Shown piece by piece: positions 1-8,476 of a stretch of 64,000 nucleotides of DNA (its first letter is position 1; every line of letters begins with the position of its first letter). A model generated the notes under the pieces. That model was not told the DNA's origin. It made no database searches and saw only the letters and a program-made list of their open reading frames with translations. The position numbers and the translations under genes were made by a program. Origin of the DNA: Enterococcus phoeniculicola ATCC BAA-412 (GTDB lineage: Bacteria > Bacillota > Bacilli > Lactobacillales > Enterococcaceae); assembly GCF_000407505.1 (NCBI RefSeq), contig NZ_ASWE01000006.1, positions 16,793-80,792 of the forward strand, in the 5' to 3' direction.

Positions 1-160
1 AGAGAATATACAACGGATTAAAAGGGTTCTGCGATGAAGTGTATATTGTTCGAACTTTGAAGTAAGTTTGAGCTAGACGAAGTCGATAGTGAACGAAGGT
101 CTGTTGTAAAATAAAAAAGACATGAATCTTATGAAATCTTGAACGTGTTAGAAATCAAGA

Positions 161-447
161 AGGTCGGGACAGAAGTGTCCAGCTTTGAGAACAGACACTG
201 TGCATCATCGGAAATGAAGCTTCGTGGATTTGCAGCACCAGGTACTGTGCATCATCGAAAGTGAAACTTCCGTGATTTATAGCACTATGTTTCATATGCA
301 GAAGTTGTTGAGAGCGAAACGCAGTGGAGATGAGTTCCCTCCCCACCCAACACGTAGTGTAGATGAGATGCTTCTATTCCTAACCTTTATTAAGCGTTTG
401 CGAGGTGGGGCATAACTTAATTGGTTATGCCTCACCTTCTTTTTTTA
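161..447 (+). repeat. Dispersed two-module structured repeat, long variant (copy 1)
   Basis: This block shares its ends with other intergenic copies in the window. It opens with a GGTCGGGACAGAAG-type arm (161-175). It closes with a CTTCTATTCC arm, a TTTATTAAG stretch and a hairpin. The hairpin at 403-438 has AGGTG-GGGCATAAC arms, a TTAATT loop and a following T run, so it can also terminate transcription. Compared with the short copy at 26701, about 150 bp is inserted between the outer arms. The insert carries an imperfect 47-bp tandem duplication beginning at 197 and 244. No convincing protein is encoded; the short open frames here are shadows. Confidence 0.7.
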
Positions 448-550
448 GAATTACACGCAATGCTAGTGTGTAGTTAGAATGGTGGACTGTGTGTAAAATC
501 TGTATAGACCTTCTTAGTTGGTACTATGCTGTTTTGATTTGCTCATATTT

Positions 551-566
551 TTGGCATGGTTCTTGC
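551..566 (+). promoter_or_regulatory. Sigma-54 (RpoN) -24/-12 promoter
   Basis: The 16-mer TTGGCATGGTTCTTGC matches the sigma-54 consensus YTGGCACGRNNNTTGCW. The -24 GG is at 553-554, the -12 GC at 565-566, and they are exactly 10 nt apart. Transcription would start near 577, about 100 nt before the ATG at 677. GTGTGTA occurs twice upstream (466-472 and 489-495), and a TACAC/GTGTA dyad spans 452-472. These are possible activator sites, but that is speculative. RpoN promoters in enterococci usually serve PTS and sugar-use genes. Confidence 0.7.
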
Positions 567-676
567 GACTTATAGAAGTGTAGACGAGACGTGCAGATTA
601 TTTCGATTGTTTAAAATGCAATGGATATAACTGCGTTTCACATTTAAAATGATAAATAAAATTGGAGGAATCAATT

Positions 677-1600
677 ATGGTTCAAAGACTGATTAGTGCT
701 ACATCAAAAGAAATCAAAAAAATGACAAAAGAAGAGCTGTTCCAAAGCATCAAGGCGAGTGAAGGTCGTGTAATTTTAAGTGAAAATGTGGTTGTTCAAG
801 CCTCTGTTGCAGGAGATATTACTTGTGCGGAATTATCTAAAGCATACGGAGCTGACATGATTTTGCTAAATGTATTTGATGTTAATCATCCGATTGTGGT
901 AGCTGCCTATGAAGGGCAATATAGTGCAGAAACTTGTATTCCTAATGACGATGTTGTAAATCGTTTGAAAGAGCTAGTTGGCTTGCCAATAGGAATGAAC
1001 GTGGAGCCAGTAGATGAAACAGCAAATTTAGAATCAACAAGAGTCGATGTTGCACCGGGGAGAAAAGCTTCGGTTGAAACGTTCAAAAAAGCGAATAAAT
1101 TAGGGTTGGATTTTATCTTATTAACTGGAAATCCCGGAACTGGAGTAACGAATGAGTTAATCGCTAAAAATGTGAAAATTGCCAAAGAACATTTTGATGG
1201 AGTGATTATTGCAGGGAAAATGCATAGTGCAGGAGTAGATGAGCCTGTTGTAAGCCTTGAGTCTGCCCAACAATTTATTGATGCGGGAGCGGATATTCTT
1301 CTTGTGCCTGCGGTAGGGACAGTTTGGGGAATTACGGACCAACAAGTAAAAGAAGTAGTTGACTTAGCGCATGCTAACGGAAAATTAGTCATGAGTGCCA
1401 TTGGAACTTCCCAAGAAAGCGCACAGCCAGATGTTATTCGAGAAATTGGGATTAGAAATAAAATATTAGGGGTAGATATCCAACATATCGGCGATGCAAA
1501 TATGGGGTTGGTAGGTATCGAGAACATTAAAGAATTATCGGATGCGATTCGGGGCAAACGTCATACGGTTGCACGAATGGCGCGATCAATCAATCGATAG
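677..1600 (+). CDS. TIM-barrel protein of unknown function (PEP-mutase-like / 'haloacid dehalogenase-like' annotation family)
   Basis: This 307-residue cytoplasmic protein starts at ATG 677, eight bases after GGAGG at 664-668. An upstream in-frame TTG at 662 overlaps that site and was rejected. The alternation of hydrophobic strands and glycine-rich turns (ADMILLNVF, LDFILLTGNPGTG, ADILLVPAVGTVWG, KLVMSAIGT) is that of a TIM barrel. The C-terminal GIENIKELSDAIRG resembles a phosphate-binding last strand and helix. Relatives are often labelled hydrolase, but no haloacid dehalogenase DxD motif is visible, so that label is probably wrong. The gene is monocistronic: a sigma-54 promoter lies about 100 bp upstream and a hairpin terminator follows. 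Sigma-54 control suggests a role in use of a specific carbohydrate, which is inference only. The substrate is unknown. Confidence 0.75.
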   Translation: MVQRLISATSKEIKKMTKEELFQSIKASEGRVILSENVVVQASVAGDITCAELSKAYGADMILLNVFDVNHPIVVAAYEGQYSAETCIPNDDVVNRLKELVGLPIGMNVEPVDETANLESTRVDVAPGRKASVETFKKANKLGLDFILLTGNPGTGVTNELIAKNVKIAKEHFDGVIIAGKMHSAGVDEPVVSLESAQQFIDAGADILLVPAVGTVWGITDQQVKEVVDLAHANGKLVMSAIGTSQESAQPDVIREIGIRNKILGVDIQHIGDANMGLVGIENIKELSDAIRGKRHTVARMARSINR

Positions 1601-1639
1601 TAACGGATAGTGACTACAATACTGTGAAGGGAAAAGAAA

Positions 1640-1757
1640 AAGGGTCTTCAAAGCCTCATTCATTTTTATGAAGCTAAACACTTCTGTTCCCGCCGTTTAT
1701 TAAAATTTTACGAGGATGGAACGTAACTGAGATAGTTATGTCCATCCTCGTTTTTTT
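1640..1757 (+). repeat. Dispersed structured repeat, partial copy 2, acting as terminator
   Basis: It shares CTTCTGTTCCCGCCGTTTAT with the copy at 26701 almost exactly. It then forms the second-module hairpin: arms CGAGGATGGA at 1711-1720 and TCCATCCTCG at 1741-1750, extended inward by CGTAACT/AGTTATG. A run of seven T follows. The left arm of the first module is not recognisable. It sits directly after the TIM-barrel gene and probably terminates it. Confidence 0.7.
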
Positions 1758-1823
1758 CTGTTTACTGTTATAAAATGAGTAGTAGTTCATATTTTTTCCG
1801 ATTTACAAGGAAATCATTTCTCT

Positions 1824-1844
1824 AAATCGGAAATTCTCCGATTT
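1824..1844. promoter_or_regulatory. Zur-type operator 1 of the adc operon
   Basis: This is an inverted repeat with arms AAATCGG and CCGATTT separated by 7 nt, 21 bp in all. The six outer bases on each side match the Bacillus subtilis Zur box (AAATCG...CGATTT). It lies just upstream of the -35 element at 1848. A further CCGATTT half-site is at 1798-1804. Confidence 0.65.
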
Positions 1845-1847
1845 CTA

Positions 1848-1876
1848 TTGACGAAGAGAAAATACTCTGCTAAATT
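1848..1876 (+). promoter_or_regulatory. Promoter of adcACB
   Basis: TTGACG (1848-1853) and TAAATT (1871-1876) are separated by 17 nt. The promoter is bracketed by two Zur-type inverted repeats, an arrangement that fits repression when zinc is plentiful. Confidence 0.65.
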
Positions 1877-1889
1877 AGTTCTTGTCGTC

Positions 1890-1909
1890 AAATCGTAATT
1901 TTCCGATTT
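1890..1909. promoter_or_regulatory. Zur-type operator 2 of the adc operon
   Basis: AAATCGTAAT at 1890 is followed by TTTCCGATTT ending at 1909. This is close to the Zur consensus half AAATCGTAAT and its mirror. It overlaps the expected transcription start. Confidence 0.65.
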
Positions 1910-1936
1910 GTCAAAAACAGGAGAAGAGGATTGCGT

Positions 1937-2860
1937 ATGAAAAAATTTGGGCTGCTAGTCAGCGTATTTGCAGGAATGTTATTGTTAACTGCTTGTGGCG
2001 AAAGGAAAACAAGCTCTGATTCAGACAAACTACAAGTGATGACCACTTTTTATCCAATGTATGAATTCACCAAACAGGTTGTAGGAGAAGAGGGCGAAGT
2101 AGAGCTTTTAATTCCTGCGGGCACAGAACCTCATGATTATGAACCTAGTGCAAAGGATTTAGCAAAAATCAGCAATGCAGATGCATTTGTCTATAATAGT
2201 TCTGAACTTGAAACATGGGTGCCAAATGTAAAGAAAAATTTAGGTGAGAATTTAATTATTGAAGCGGCTAGCACAATTGATCTTGAAGCAGGGGAAGAAG
2301 ATCATGATCACGAGGGAGAAACGCAAGGACATCATCATGAGCTTGATCCTCATGTGTGGCTAGATCCTGTTTTGGCAGTGAAAGAAGTAGAGAATATTTG
2401 TGATCAGTTAAGCAAAAAGTATCCTGAGCAAAAAGAAAATTTTGAAAAAAATGCGCGTATTTATATTACAGAATTAGAAAATTTAGATAAGGAATTTAAA
2501 GAAGCGTTTGAAGGGGCCAAAAATAAAACCTTTGTGACACAGCATGCTGCATTTGGTTATTTAGCAAGACAGTATGGACTAACACAAGAAGCAATTTCAG
2601 GTGTTTCTCCAGATCAAGAGCCTTCACCTAGCCGATTAGCAGAATTGAAGCATTATGTAGAAGAAAATGATGTAAAGGTTATTTATTTTGAAGAGAATGC
2701 CTCTTCAAAAGTAGCAGAAACACTTTCTAATGAAACAGGTGTTGAGCTTGCTGTACTAAATCCATTAGAAAGCTTAACAAATAAGCAGATCGAGCAGGGT
2801 GAAACCTATCTCACTGTTATGAAGAAAAATATTGAATCTTTGAAGAAAAGTATCCAATAA
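1937..2860 (+). CDS. adcA: Zinc-binding lipoprotein of the Adc/Znu ABC transporter
   Basis: This 307-residue cluster 9 (A-1 type) solute-binding protein captures extracellular Zn2+ for AdcB/AdcC. It has a lipoprotein signal peptide with lipobox LTAC, so Cys20 would be lipidated. His66, a histidine-rich loop at about 121-139 (DHDHE and HHH) and a further His near 204 fit zinc ligands. It lacks the C-terminal ZinT domain of the longer pneumococcal AdcA. The ATG at 1937 is preferred over the in-frame TTG at 1931 because AGAGGA lies six bases upstream of the ATG. It is first in adcA-adcC-adcB and is controlled by tandem Zur-type boxes. Manganese binding cannot be excluded from sequence alone, but the His-rich loop and operators favour zinc. 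Confidence 0.9.
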   Translation: MKKFGLLVSVFAGMLLLTACGERKTSSDSDKLQVMTTFYPMYEFTKQVVGEEGEVELLIPAGTEPHDYEPSAKDLAKISNADAFVYNSSELETWVPNVKKNLGENLIIEAASTIDLEAGEEDHDHEGETQGHHHELDPHVWLDPVLAVKEVENICDQLSKKYPEQKENFEKNARIYITELENLDKEFKEAFEGAKNKTFVTQHAAFGYLARQYGLTQEAISGVSPDQEPSPSRLAELKHYVEENDVKVIYFEENASSKVAETLSNETGVELAVLNPLESLTNKQIEQGETYLTVMKKNIESLKKSIQ

Positions 2861-2879
2861 GTAGAAGAGGAGCTTAGTC

Positions 2880-3560
2880 ATGCGTTATGTAGAAGTAGAT
2901 GATCTAACATTTTATTATGATGACGAGCCTGTGTTGGAGAACGTTTCCTATCATGTAGATGCAGGTGAGTTTGTCATTTTAACTGGTGAAAATGGTGCCG
3001 CAAAATCGACGCTCATAAAATCCACGATAGGGCTGTTGAAGCCAACGAAGGGGACGATAAAAATTGCAGAAAAAAACGTCGAAGGTCAAAAACTTTCGAT
3101 GGGCTATATACCTCAGCAAGTTGCTTCATTTAATGCGGGGTTTCCAAGTACTGTTTTAGAGTTGGTCCGTTCAGGCAGATATCCAAGAGATCGGTGGTTT
3201 AAGCCGTTGACAAAAAAAGATCATCAGCATGTGGAAAAGGCACTAGAAGCAGTGGGTATGTGGGAAATGCGTCACAAAAGAATTGGGGAACTATCGGGAG
3301 GACAAAAGCAGCGAATTAGCTTGGCGAGAATTTTTGCAACAGATCCTGATTTATTTATTTTAGATGAACCTACAACAGGAATGGATGAGAAATCACGAAA
3401 AGATTTTTATCGTCTGCTACGTCATAATGCACATGACCATGGCAAATCAATTTTGATGATTACACATGACCATGAGGACATCAAAGAATATGCTGATCGA
3501 CAAATTCGGCTTGTTAGAAAGGAGGACTCTCCATGGCGTTGTTTTCATATGAATTCATGA
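2880..3560 (+). CDS. adcC: Zinc ABC transporter ATP-binding protein
   Basis: This 226-residue cytoplasmic ATPase powers the AdcB permease. Walker A is GENGAAKST at residues 36-44, the ABC signature is LSGGQKQR, and Walker B is LFILDEP followed by the D-loop. Length and motifs are normal for the metal-uptake family. It starts at ATG 2880 behind a GAGGAG site, 19 bp after adcA. Its last 28 bases overlap adcB, which suggests coupled translation. Confidence 0.93.
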   Translation: MRYVEVDDLTFYYDDEPVLENVSYHVDAGEFVILTGENGAAKSTLIKSTIGLLKPTKGTIKIAEKNVEGQKLSMGYIPQQVASFNAGFPSTVLELVRSGRYPRDRWFKPLTKKDHQHVEKALEAVGMWEMRHKRIGELSGGQKQRISLARIFATDPDLFILDEPTTGMDEKSRKDFYRLLRHNAHDHGKSILMITHDHEDIKEYADRQIRLVRKEDSPWRCFHMNS

Positions 3561-4366
3561 GACTGGCCTTCTTGGCTGCCATTTTCATTTCAGGAATAGC
3601 CCCTATGTTGGGTGTCTTTCTGGTGATTCGCCGGCAGTCGCTGATGGCAGATACATTATCACATGTCTCTTTAGCAGGTGTGGCATTAGGCTTCTTTCTA
3701 AACTGGAATCCTGATGTAACGACTCTCATCATTGTAATCATTGCGGCAATCATTTTAGAGTATCTGCGAATGATCTATCGAACCTACTCAGAAATTGCCA
3801 TCGCTATTTTAATGTCAGGTGGTTTAGCACTAGCTTTAGTACTGATGCAATTTAGCAGTGGGAATTCAGCAACAAGTATCCAATCTTATCTATTTGGTTC
3901 GATTATCACAATTACAAAGGGACAAGTTATTTTCTTAGGCAGTTTATTTGTTGTCATTGCTGCGTTGTTTTTCTTGTTTAAGAGACCAATGTACGTATTA
4001 ACCTTTGACGAAGATGCAGCACATGTAGATGGTTTGCCGACACAATGGATGTCCATGCTGTTTAATGTTGTAACAGGAGTTGCTATTGCTGTCATGATTC
4101 CGATAGCCGGGGCTCTTTTAATTTCTGCGATTATGGTTTTGCCAGCAGCAATCGGTTTAAGAATAGGAAAAAGCTTTAATGCGGTGATTGCAATTAGTGT
4201 GGTCGTTGGATTTGTTGGAATGCTTAGTGGTTTAACAGGTTCATTTTACTGGGAAACACCTCCAGGAGCTACAATTACATTAGTGTTTATCGGATTGTTT
4301 TTAGTTGTGAATATAAGCAAACGGTTGATTATTGGAATACAAAGAAAAAAACATTTGGAAAAGTAG
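3533..4366 (+). CDS. adcB: Zinc ABC transporter permease
   Basis: This 277-residue polytopic membrane protein of the ABC-3 family has about eight hydrophobic segments. It forms the Zn2+ channel of the Adc system. The ribosome site AAAGGAGG and the ATG at 3533 lie inside the end of adcC. A strong hairpin terminator follows directly, so the operon is three genes long. Confidence 0.92.
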   Translation: MALFSYEFMRLAFLAAIFISGIAPMLGVFLVIRRQSLMADTLSHVSLAGVALGFFLNWNPDVTTLIIVIIAAIILEYLRMIYRTYSEIAIAILMSGGLALALVLMQFSSGNSATSIQSYLFGSIITITKGQVIFLGSLFVVIAALFFLFKRPMYVLTFDEDAAHVDGLPTQWMSMLFNVVTGVAIAVMIPIAGALLISAIMVLPAAIGLRIGKSFNAVIAISVVVGFVGMLSGLTGSFYWETPPGATITLVFIGLFLVVNISKRLIIGIQRKKHLEK

Positions 4367-4397
4367 AGAAAAACGAAAGTTTTTCTCTATTTTTTTC
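4365..4397 (+). terminator. Terminator of adcACB
   Basis: A perfect 10-bp stem (AGAGAAAAAC/GTTTTTCTCT) with a GAAA loop is followed by a T-rich run. Confidence 0.85.
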
Positions 4398-4450
4398 TTA
4401 ATTTTAATGAATAAGCCATTTTTTACAAAAATATAGAGAAAACACTCGAT

Positions 4451-4463
4451 ATTATTCGGATAA
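4451..4463. promoter_or_regulatory. Candidate PurBox upstream of purR
   Basis: ATTATTCGGATAA matches 11 of 13 positions of the reverse-oriented PurBox AWWGTTCGGWWWT. It lies just upstream of a TATAAT-like -10 at 4469-4474. It may mediate PurR autoregulation. No second box with the canonical spacing was seen. Confidence 0.4.
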
Positions 4464-4509
4464 AGCCTTATAATGAAAAACGATAAACTATGAGAAGGAG
4501 TTGAATTGT

Positions 4510-5331
4510 GTGAAAGTTCGTCGAAGTGAACGATTAATTGACATGACGCAGTATTTACTTGATCATCCGCACGAATTGGTTTCATTAACTTATTTTGCTG
4601 CACGTTATGAGTCAGCAAAATCATCAATTAGTGAAGATTTAGCAATTATTAAAAAAACATTTAAGGAAAGAGGAACAGGTCGATTGGAGACAATCCCTGG
4701 GGCAGCTGGTGGTGTCCAGTTTCTTCCAGAGATGTCTTATGAGGAGGCTAAAGAGTACATTACTTCTTTAGCAGATCGTTTGTCTGAACAGGATCGTTTA
4801 TTGCCAGGTGGTTATGTTTATCTTTCTGATCTTTTGGGTGAGCCAGAAATGCTTCGTCAAGTAGGTCGAATCATCGCTTCAAAATATTTAGGAAAACAAA
4901 TTGATGCAGTAATGACTGTTGCTACAAAAGGAGTACCGATTGCGCAAGCAGTTTCTTACTATCTTAATGTGCCATTTGTTATTGTTCGTCGTGATTCAAA
5001 GATTACTGAAGGCTCAACCGTAAGTGTAAACTATGTATCAGGTTCATCTGAAAGAATTGAAAAGATGGAGCTGTCAAAACGCAGTTTAAAACGCGGGTCA
5101 CGAGTTTTAGTTGTCGATGACTTCATGAAGGGCGGCGGAACAGTTAACGGAATGAAGAGCTTGATTGAAGAATTTGAAGCGGAGCTAGTAGGAATTACTG
5201 TATTTGCAGAATCGAAATTTCACGGAACACGTGCAATTGATGATTATACGTCATTATTGTATGTTGAAGATGTTGATACACAAACAAAAACGATTTCAGT
5301 TGTTCCAGGTAACTATTTTAAAGAAGCTTAG
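4510..5331 (+). CDS. purR: Purine operon repressor PurR
   Basis: This 273-residue protein has an N-terminal winged helix (about 1-75) and a C-terminal phosphoribosyltransferase-fold domain. The PRPP-binding loop is LVVDDFMKGGGT. In Gram-positive bacteria PurR binds PurBoxes near purine genes and responds to PRPP, as repressor or activator by species. The GTG at 4510 is chosen because AGAAGGAG ends at 4500, nine bases before it. The TTG at 4501 abuts that site and is unlikely. The order purR-glmU-prs is conserved in many Firmicutes. A hairpin terminator at 5417-5450 separates it from glmU. Confidence 0.93.
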   Translation: MKVRRSERLIDMTQYLLDHPHELVSLTYFAARYESAKSSISEDLAIIKKTFKERGTGRLETIPGAAGGVQFLPEMSYEEAKEYITSLADRLSEQDRLLPGGYVYLSDLLGEPEMLRQVGRIIASKYLGKQIDAVMTVATKGVPIAQAVSYYLNVPFVIVRRDSKITEGSTVSVNYVSGSSERIEKMELSKRSLKRGSRVLVVDDFMKGGGTVNGMKSLIEEFEAELVGITVFAESKFHGTRAIDDYTSLLYVEDVDTQTKTISVVPGNYFKEA

Positions 5332-5416
5332 TTGAGTAAATACCTTTTGTTAACTATGCTAGAGATAGAGTGGATGCTAAATTATTTTTCACGAATGGTT
5401 CATAGATAAAATCCGT

Positions 5417-5450
5417 GCTTGCGACAGTTGGGTTGTCGCAGGCTTTTTTT
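5417..5450 (+). terminator. Terminator after purR
   Basis: The stem TTGCGACA/TGTCGCAG with GC/GC at the base is followed by seven or eight T. Confidence 0.75.
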
Positions 5451-5470
5451 GTGAAAAGTAATTGGTCTAG

Positions 5471-5499
5471 TTGAAAAATGGAAGTGTGTAAGCTACACT
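5471..5499 (+). promoter_or_regulatory. Promoter of glmU
   Basis: TTGAAA (5471-5476) and TACACT (5494-5499) have a 17-nt spacer, about 40 bp before the glmU start. Confidence 0.55.
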
Positions 5500-5541
5500 A
5501 AATAAGAAATAAAGAGGAAAAATAAAATAGGAGTGAACAAG

Positions 5542-6930
5542 ATGGAAACTCGTTATGCAATCATCATGGCGGCTGGTAAAGGTACCCGCATGAAATCAAA
5601 ATTATATAAAGTTCTTCATTCAGTAGCTGGAAAACCAATGGTTGAGCATATTATCAACCGAGTGGTAGAAACAAATCCTGCGGAAATTATTACGATTGTA
5701 GGCCATGGCGCTGAAATGGTAAAAGAGCAGTTGGGAAATCGAAGCAAATATGCCCTACAAGAGGAACAATTAGGAACAGGGCATGCGGTATTACAGGCAG
5801 AGCCCTTTTTAAAAGGAAAAGAAGGAACAACTCTAGTTATCAGTGGAGATACCCCTCTGTTAACTTCAGAAACTTTAAATAATTTATTTGAATATCACCA
5901 GGGAAAAAAGGCAAGTGCGACAATTTTAACTGCGCATGCTGAAAATCCAACGGGCTATGGTCGTATTTTACGAGATCATGTAGGTATTGTGAAGAAAATT
6001 GTTGAACAAAAAGATGCAACGATAGAAGAAGCACGTGTCCAAGAAATAAATACAGGAACTTACTGCTTTGACAATGAAGCTTTATTTGAAGCGTTGAATA
6101 AAGTTGAAACAAACAACGCACAAGGGGAATACTATTTAACAGATATCATTGAAATCCTAAAAAATGAAGGGAAAACAGTTGCAGCTTATCAGACGGATAG
6201 CTTTGAAGAGTCTTTGGGAGTCAATGATCGGATTGCTTTAGCCAATGCAAATAAGAGTATGCGCGAGCGTATCAATAATATGCACATGGTAAATGGCGTA
6301 ACCTTTATTGATCCGGCCAATACGTATATTGATGAAGGCGTAAAAATTGGTTCAGATACATTAATCGAAGCAGGTGTTCACATTAAAGGAGAAACAGTCA
6401 TTGGTGAAGACTGCTTTATTGGGGCAAATTCACAAATTGAAGATAGCGTTATTGAAGACAACGTTAAAATTCTTTCCTCTGTTGTAGAAAAAAGTTTAGT
6501 GCATTCTCATGCTGATGTAGGTCCGTATGCTCATCTTCGTCCAAAGGCTGAAATTGGCACCGGCGCACATGTGGGAAATTTTGTAGAAATCAAAAATGCA
6601 ATCATTGGGGAGAAAACGAAAGTTGGCCATTTAACCTATGTAGGCGATGCTACCTTAGGAAAAGAAATTAACGTAGGCTGTGGGGTAGTATTTGTGAATT
6701 ACGACGGGAAGAATAAGTACCGTACCAATGTAGGAGATCACAGTTTTATTGGTTCAGCAGCAAACCTTGTAGCACCTCTAGAAATCGCCGATAATACGTC
6801 GATTGCTGCGGGGTCTACCATTACGAAGGATGTACCAGAATATGCACTTGCTATTGCACGTGCAAGACAAGAAAATAAAGAAAACTATGCAAAAAAATTA
6901 CCTTTTTTAAATGAGAGTTTCCATAAATAG
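5542..6930 (+). CDS. glmU: Bifunctional GlmU (GlcN-1-P acetyltransferase / UDP-GlcNAc pyrophosphorylase)
   Basis: This 462-residue cytoplasmic enzyme makes UDP-GlcNAc for peptidoglycan and wall polymers. The N-terminal uridylyltransferase domain has [10 protein letters not shown]. The C-terminal left-handed beta helix has hexapeptide repeats and the acetyltransferase segment [11 protein letters not shown]. The ATG at 5542 follows AGGAG (5529-5533) by 8 nt; the in-frame GTG at 5533 overlaps that site. It has its own promoter after the purR terminator and precedes prs, as in Bacillus. Confidence 0.95.
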   Translation: METRYAIIMAAGKGTRMKSKLYKVLHSVAGKPMVEHIINRVVETNPAEIITIVGHGAEMVKEQLGNRSKYALQEEQLGTGHAVLQAEPFLKGKEGTTLVISGDTPLLTSETLNNLFEYHQGKKASATILTAHAENPTGYGRILRDHVGIVKKIVEQKDATIEEARVQEINTGTYCFDNEALFEALNKVETNNAQGEYYLTDIIEILKNEGKTVAAYQTDSFEESLGVNDRIALANANKSMRERINNMHMVNGVTFIDPANTYIDEGVKIGSDTLIEAGVHIKGETVIGEDCFIGANSQIEDSVIEDNVKILSSVVEKSLVHSHADVGPYAHLRPKAEIGTGAHVGNFVEIKNAIIGEKTKVGHLTYVGDATLGKEINVGCGVVFVNYDGKNKYRTNVGDHSFIGSAANLVAPLEIADNTSIAAGSTITKDVPEYALAIARARQENKENYAKKLPFLNESFHK

Positions 6931-7046
6931 CTTGATTTATCTGATAAAAATGACTAGTATTTATATGGAAGAATTGTTTGGGAATTTGTTGAAAGAAAAT
7001 TTTTCAGACAGCTTAATTTGCCAACAAAAAGAAAGTGGAGGTCCCC

Positions 7047-8018
7047 ATGTCGAAACATTACTTTGATCCAAGATTGAAAATTTTTGCACTAAATTCAAAC
7101 CGTCCTTTAGCTGAAAAAATTGCAGCAGCTGTGGGTGTTGAATTAGGAAAGTCTTCTGTAACCCAATTTAGTGATGGTGAAATTCAAGTAAATATTGAAG
7201 AAAGTATCCGTGGTTCTCATGTATACGTGATTCAGTCAACAAGTAGCCCAGTCAATGACAACTTAATGGAGTTATTAATTATGATTGATGCATTGAAACG
7301 TGCGAGTGCAAAAACGATTAATGTGGTTATGCCTTATTACGGATATGCGCGTCAAGACAGAAAAGCACGTGCGCGTGAACCAATTACAGCTAAATTAGTT
7401 GCAAACATGATTGAAAAAGCAGGGGCAACACGCATGTTAACACTTGACTTACATGCTGTCCAAATTCAGGGATTCTTTGATATTCCTGTAGATCACTTGA
7501 TGGGCGCGCCATTGATTGCAAATTATTTCTTGGAAAAGGGCATTTCTGGTGATGACGTAGTGGTTGTTTCACCTGACCATGGTGGTGTAACTCGTGCTCG
7601 TAAATTGGCAGAGTTCTTAAAAGCACCGATTGCGATTATTGATAAACGTCGTCCAAAAGCGAATGTAGCAGAAGTAATGAATATTATCGGAAAAGTTGAT
7701 GGGAAGACATGTGTCTTAATTGACGACATGATTGATACAGCTGGGACGATTACGTTGGCTGCTAATGCATTGAAGGAAGCTGGCGCTAAAAGTGTCTATG
7801 CTTCTTGTACACATCCTGTATTGTCAGGACCTGCATTACAACGAATTTCAGATTCTGCAATCGAGCGCTTGGTTGTAACGGATTCTATCAATTTACCAGA
7901 GAACCGAAAAATTGAAAAGATTGATGAAGTAAGTGTTGGTGAATTAATGGGAGACGCAATTAAACGTATTCATGAAAATAAACCAGTAAGTCCACTATTT
8001 GAAACAAAAAAACAATAA
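7047..8018 (+). CDS. prs: Ribose-phosphate pyrophosphokinase (PRPP synthetase)
   Basis: This 323-residue class I PRPP synthetase makes PRPP from ribose-5-P and ATP. The flexible-loop segment [17 protein letters not shown] and the PRPP-loop [12 protein letters not shown] are intact. The ATG at 7047 lies 5 nt after GGAGG (7037-7041); the upstream in-frame codon at 7035 precedes the ribosome site. PRPP is the effector of PurR, so sensor and product gene lie in one cluster. A weak promoter, TTGATT-N17-TAGTAT (6932-6960), and a downstream hairpin (8031-8069) suggest an independent transcript. Confidence 0.95.
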   Translation: MSKHYFDPRLKIFALNSNRPLAEKIAAAVGVELGKSSVTQFSDGEIQVNIEESIRGSHVYVIQSTSSPVNDNLMELLIMIDALKRASAKTINVVMPYYGYARQDRKARAREPITAKLVANMIEKAGATRMLTLDLHAVQIQGFFDIPVDHLMGAPLIANYFLEKGISGDDVVVVSPDHGGVTRARKLAEFLKAPIAIIDKRRPKANVAEVMNIIGKVDGKTCVLIDDMIDTAGTITLAANALKEAGAKSVYASCTHPVLSGPALQRISDSAIERLVVTDSINLPENRKIEKIDEVSVGELMGDAIKRIHENKPVSPLFETKKQ

Positions 8019-8030
8019 TCGAATGTGAAG

Positions 8031-8069
8031 AAGACCGGTTAGCTGAAGGATTCAGCAGCTGGTCTTTTT
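8031..8069 (+). terminator. Terminator after prs
   Basis: AAGACC...GGTCTT arms with inner AGCTG/CAGC pairing are followed by a T run. Confidence 0.75.
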
Positions 8070-8283
8070 ACCTTATCAAGTACAGGGGATTTTTGTTAAT
8101 TCGTTTAGCTAGTTCTTAAGATGAATGTTCAGTTCTACAATGAATCATCTAAGGTACAAGAGATACATTTGTTGTGTCTGTTTATCGTGTTAGTGGGGAA
8201 ATCAATTAAATTATCGAAAAAGAGGAGACAACAGAATAAAATACATAGACGAGAATGAACTATTTCCTTCTTTTGAGCAGATG

Positions 8284-8292
8284 TGCTATTAT
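8284..8292 (+). promoter_or_regulatory. Extended -10 promoter of the thiT transcript
   Basis: TGCTATTAT is an extended -10 element 36 bp before the riboswitch P1 stem. The -35 region (TTCCTT, 8264-8269) is poor. Confidence 0.45.
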
Positions 8293-8328
8293 ATGTGGGT
8301 AAGAATTATTAAAATTAAATAGAACACT

Positions 8329-8417
8329 ATCACAAAGGGGAGCCTTCTTTGGCTGAGAATGAGGAAACTCTAAACCCTTCGTACCTGTATCGATCATTCG
8401 AGCGTAGGAATTGTGAT
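8329..8417 (+). ncRNA. TPP (THI-element) riboswitch
   Basis: The thi-box landmarks are present in order: GGGGAGCC, GGCTGAGA, AAACCCTTCGTACCTG, AGCGTAGGAA. P1 is ATCACAA (8329-8335) pairing with TTGTGAT (8411-8417). Downstream, CTTCTCCTTTGTG (8437-8449) can pair either with the 5' P1 strand CACAAAGGGGAG (8331-8342) or with the thiT ribosome site AAGGAGGAG (8462-8470). TPP binding would hold P1 and free the anti-SD, so the element looks translational. This mechanism is inferred from complementarity. Confidence 0.92.
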
Positions 8418-8476
8418 GGAGTAATGATAATATTACTTCTCCTTTGTGACATTTGTTCTAGAAGGAGGAGTTTTTT

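Noticed and set aside
224..415. A 63-codon open frame and its antisense partner in the first repeat
   Set aside because: Both lie inside a structured repeat, have no ribosome site and no protein-like composition.
907..1557. Long antisense frame opposite the TIM-barrel gene
   Set aside because: It mirrors a real gene, lacks a ribosome site and has composition typical of a shadow frame.
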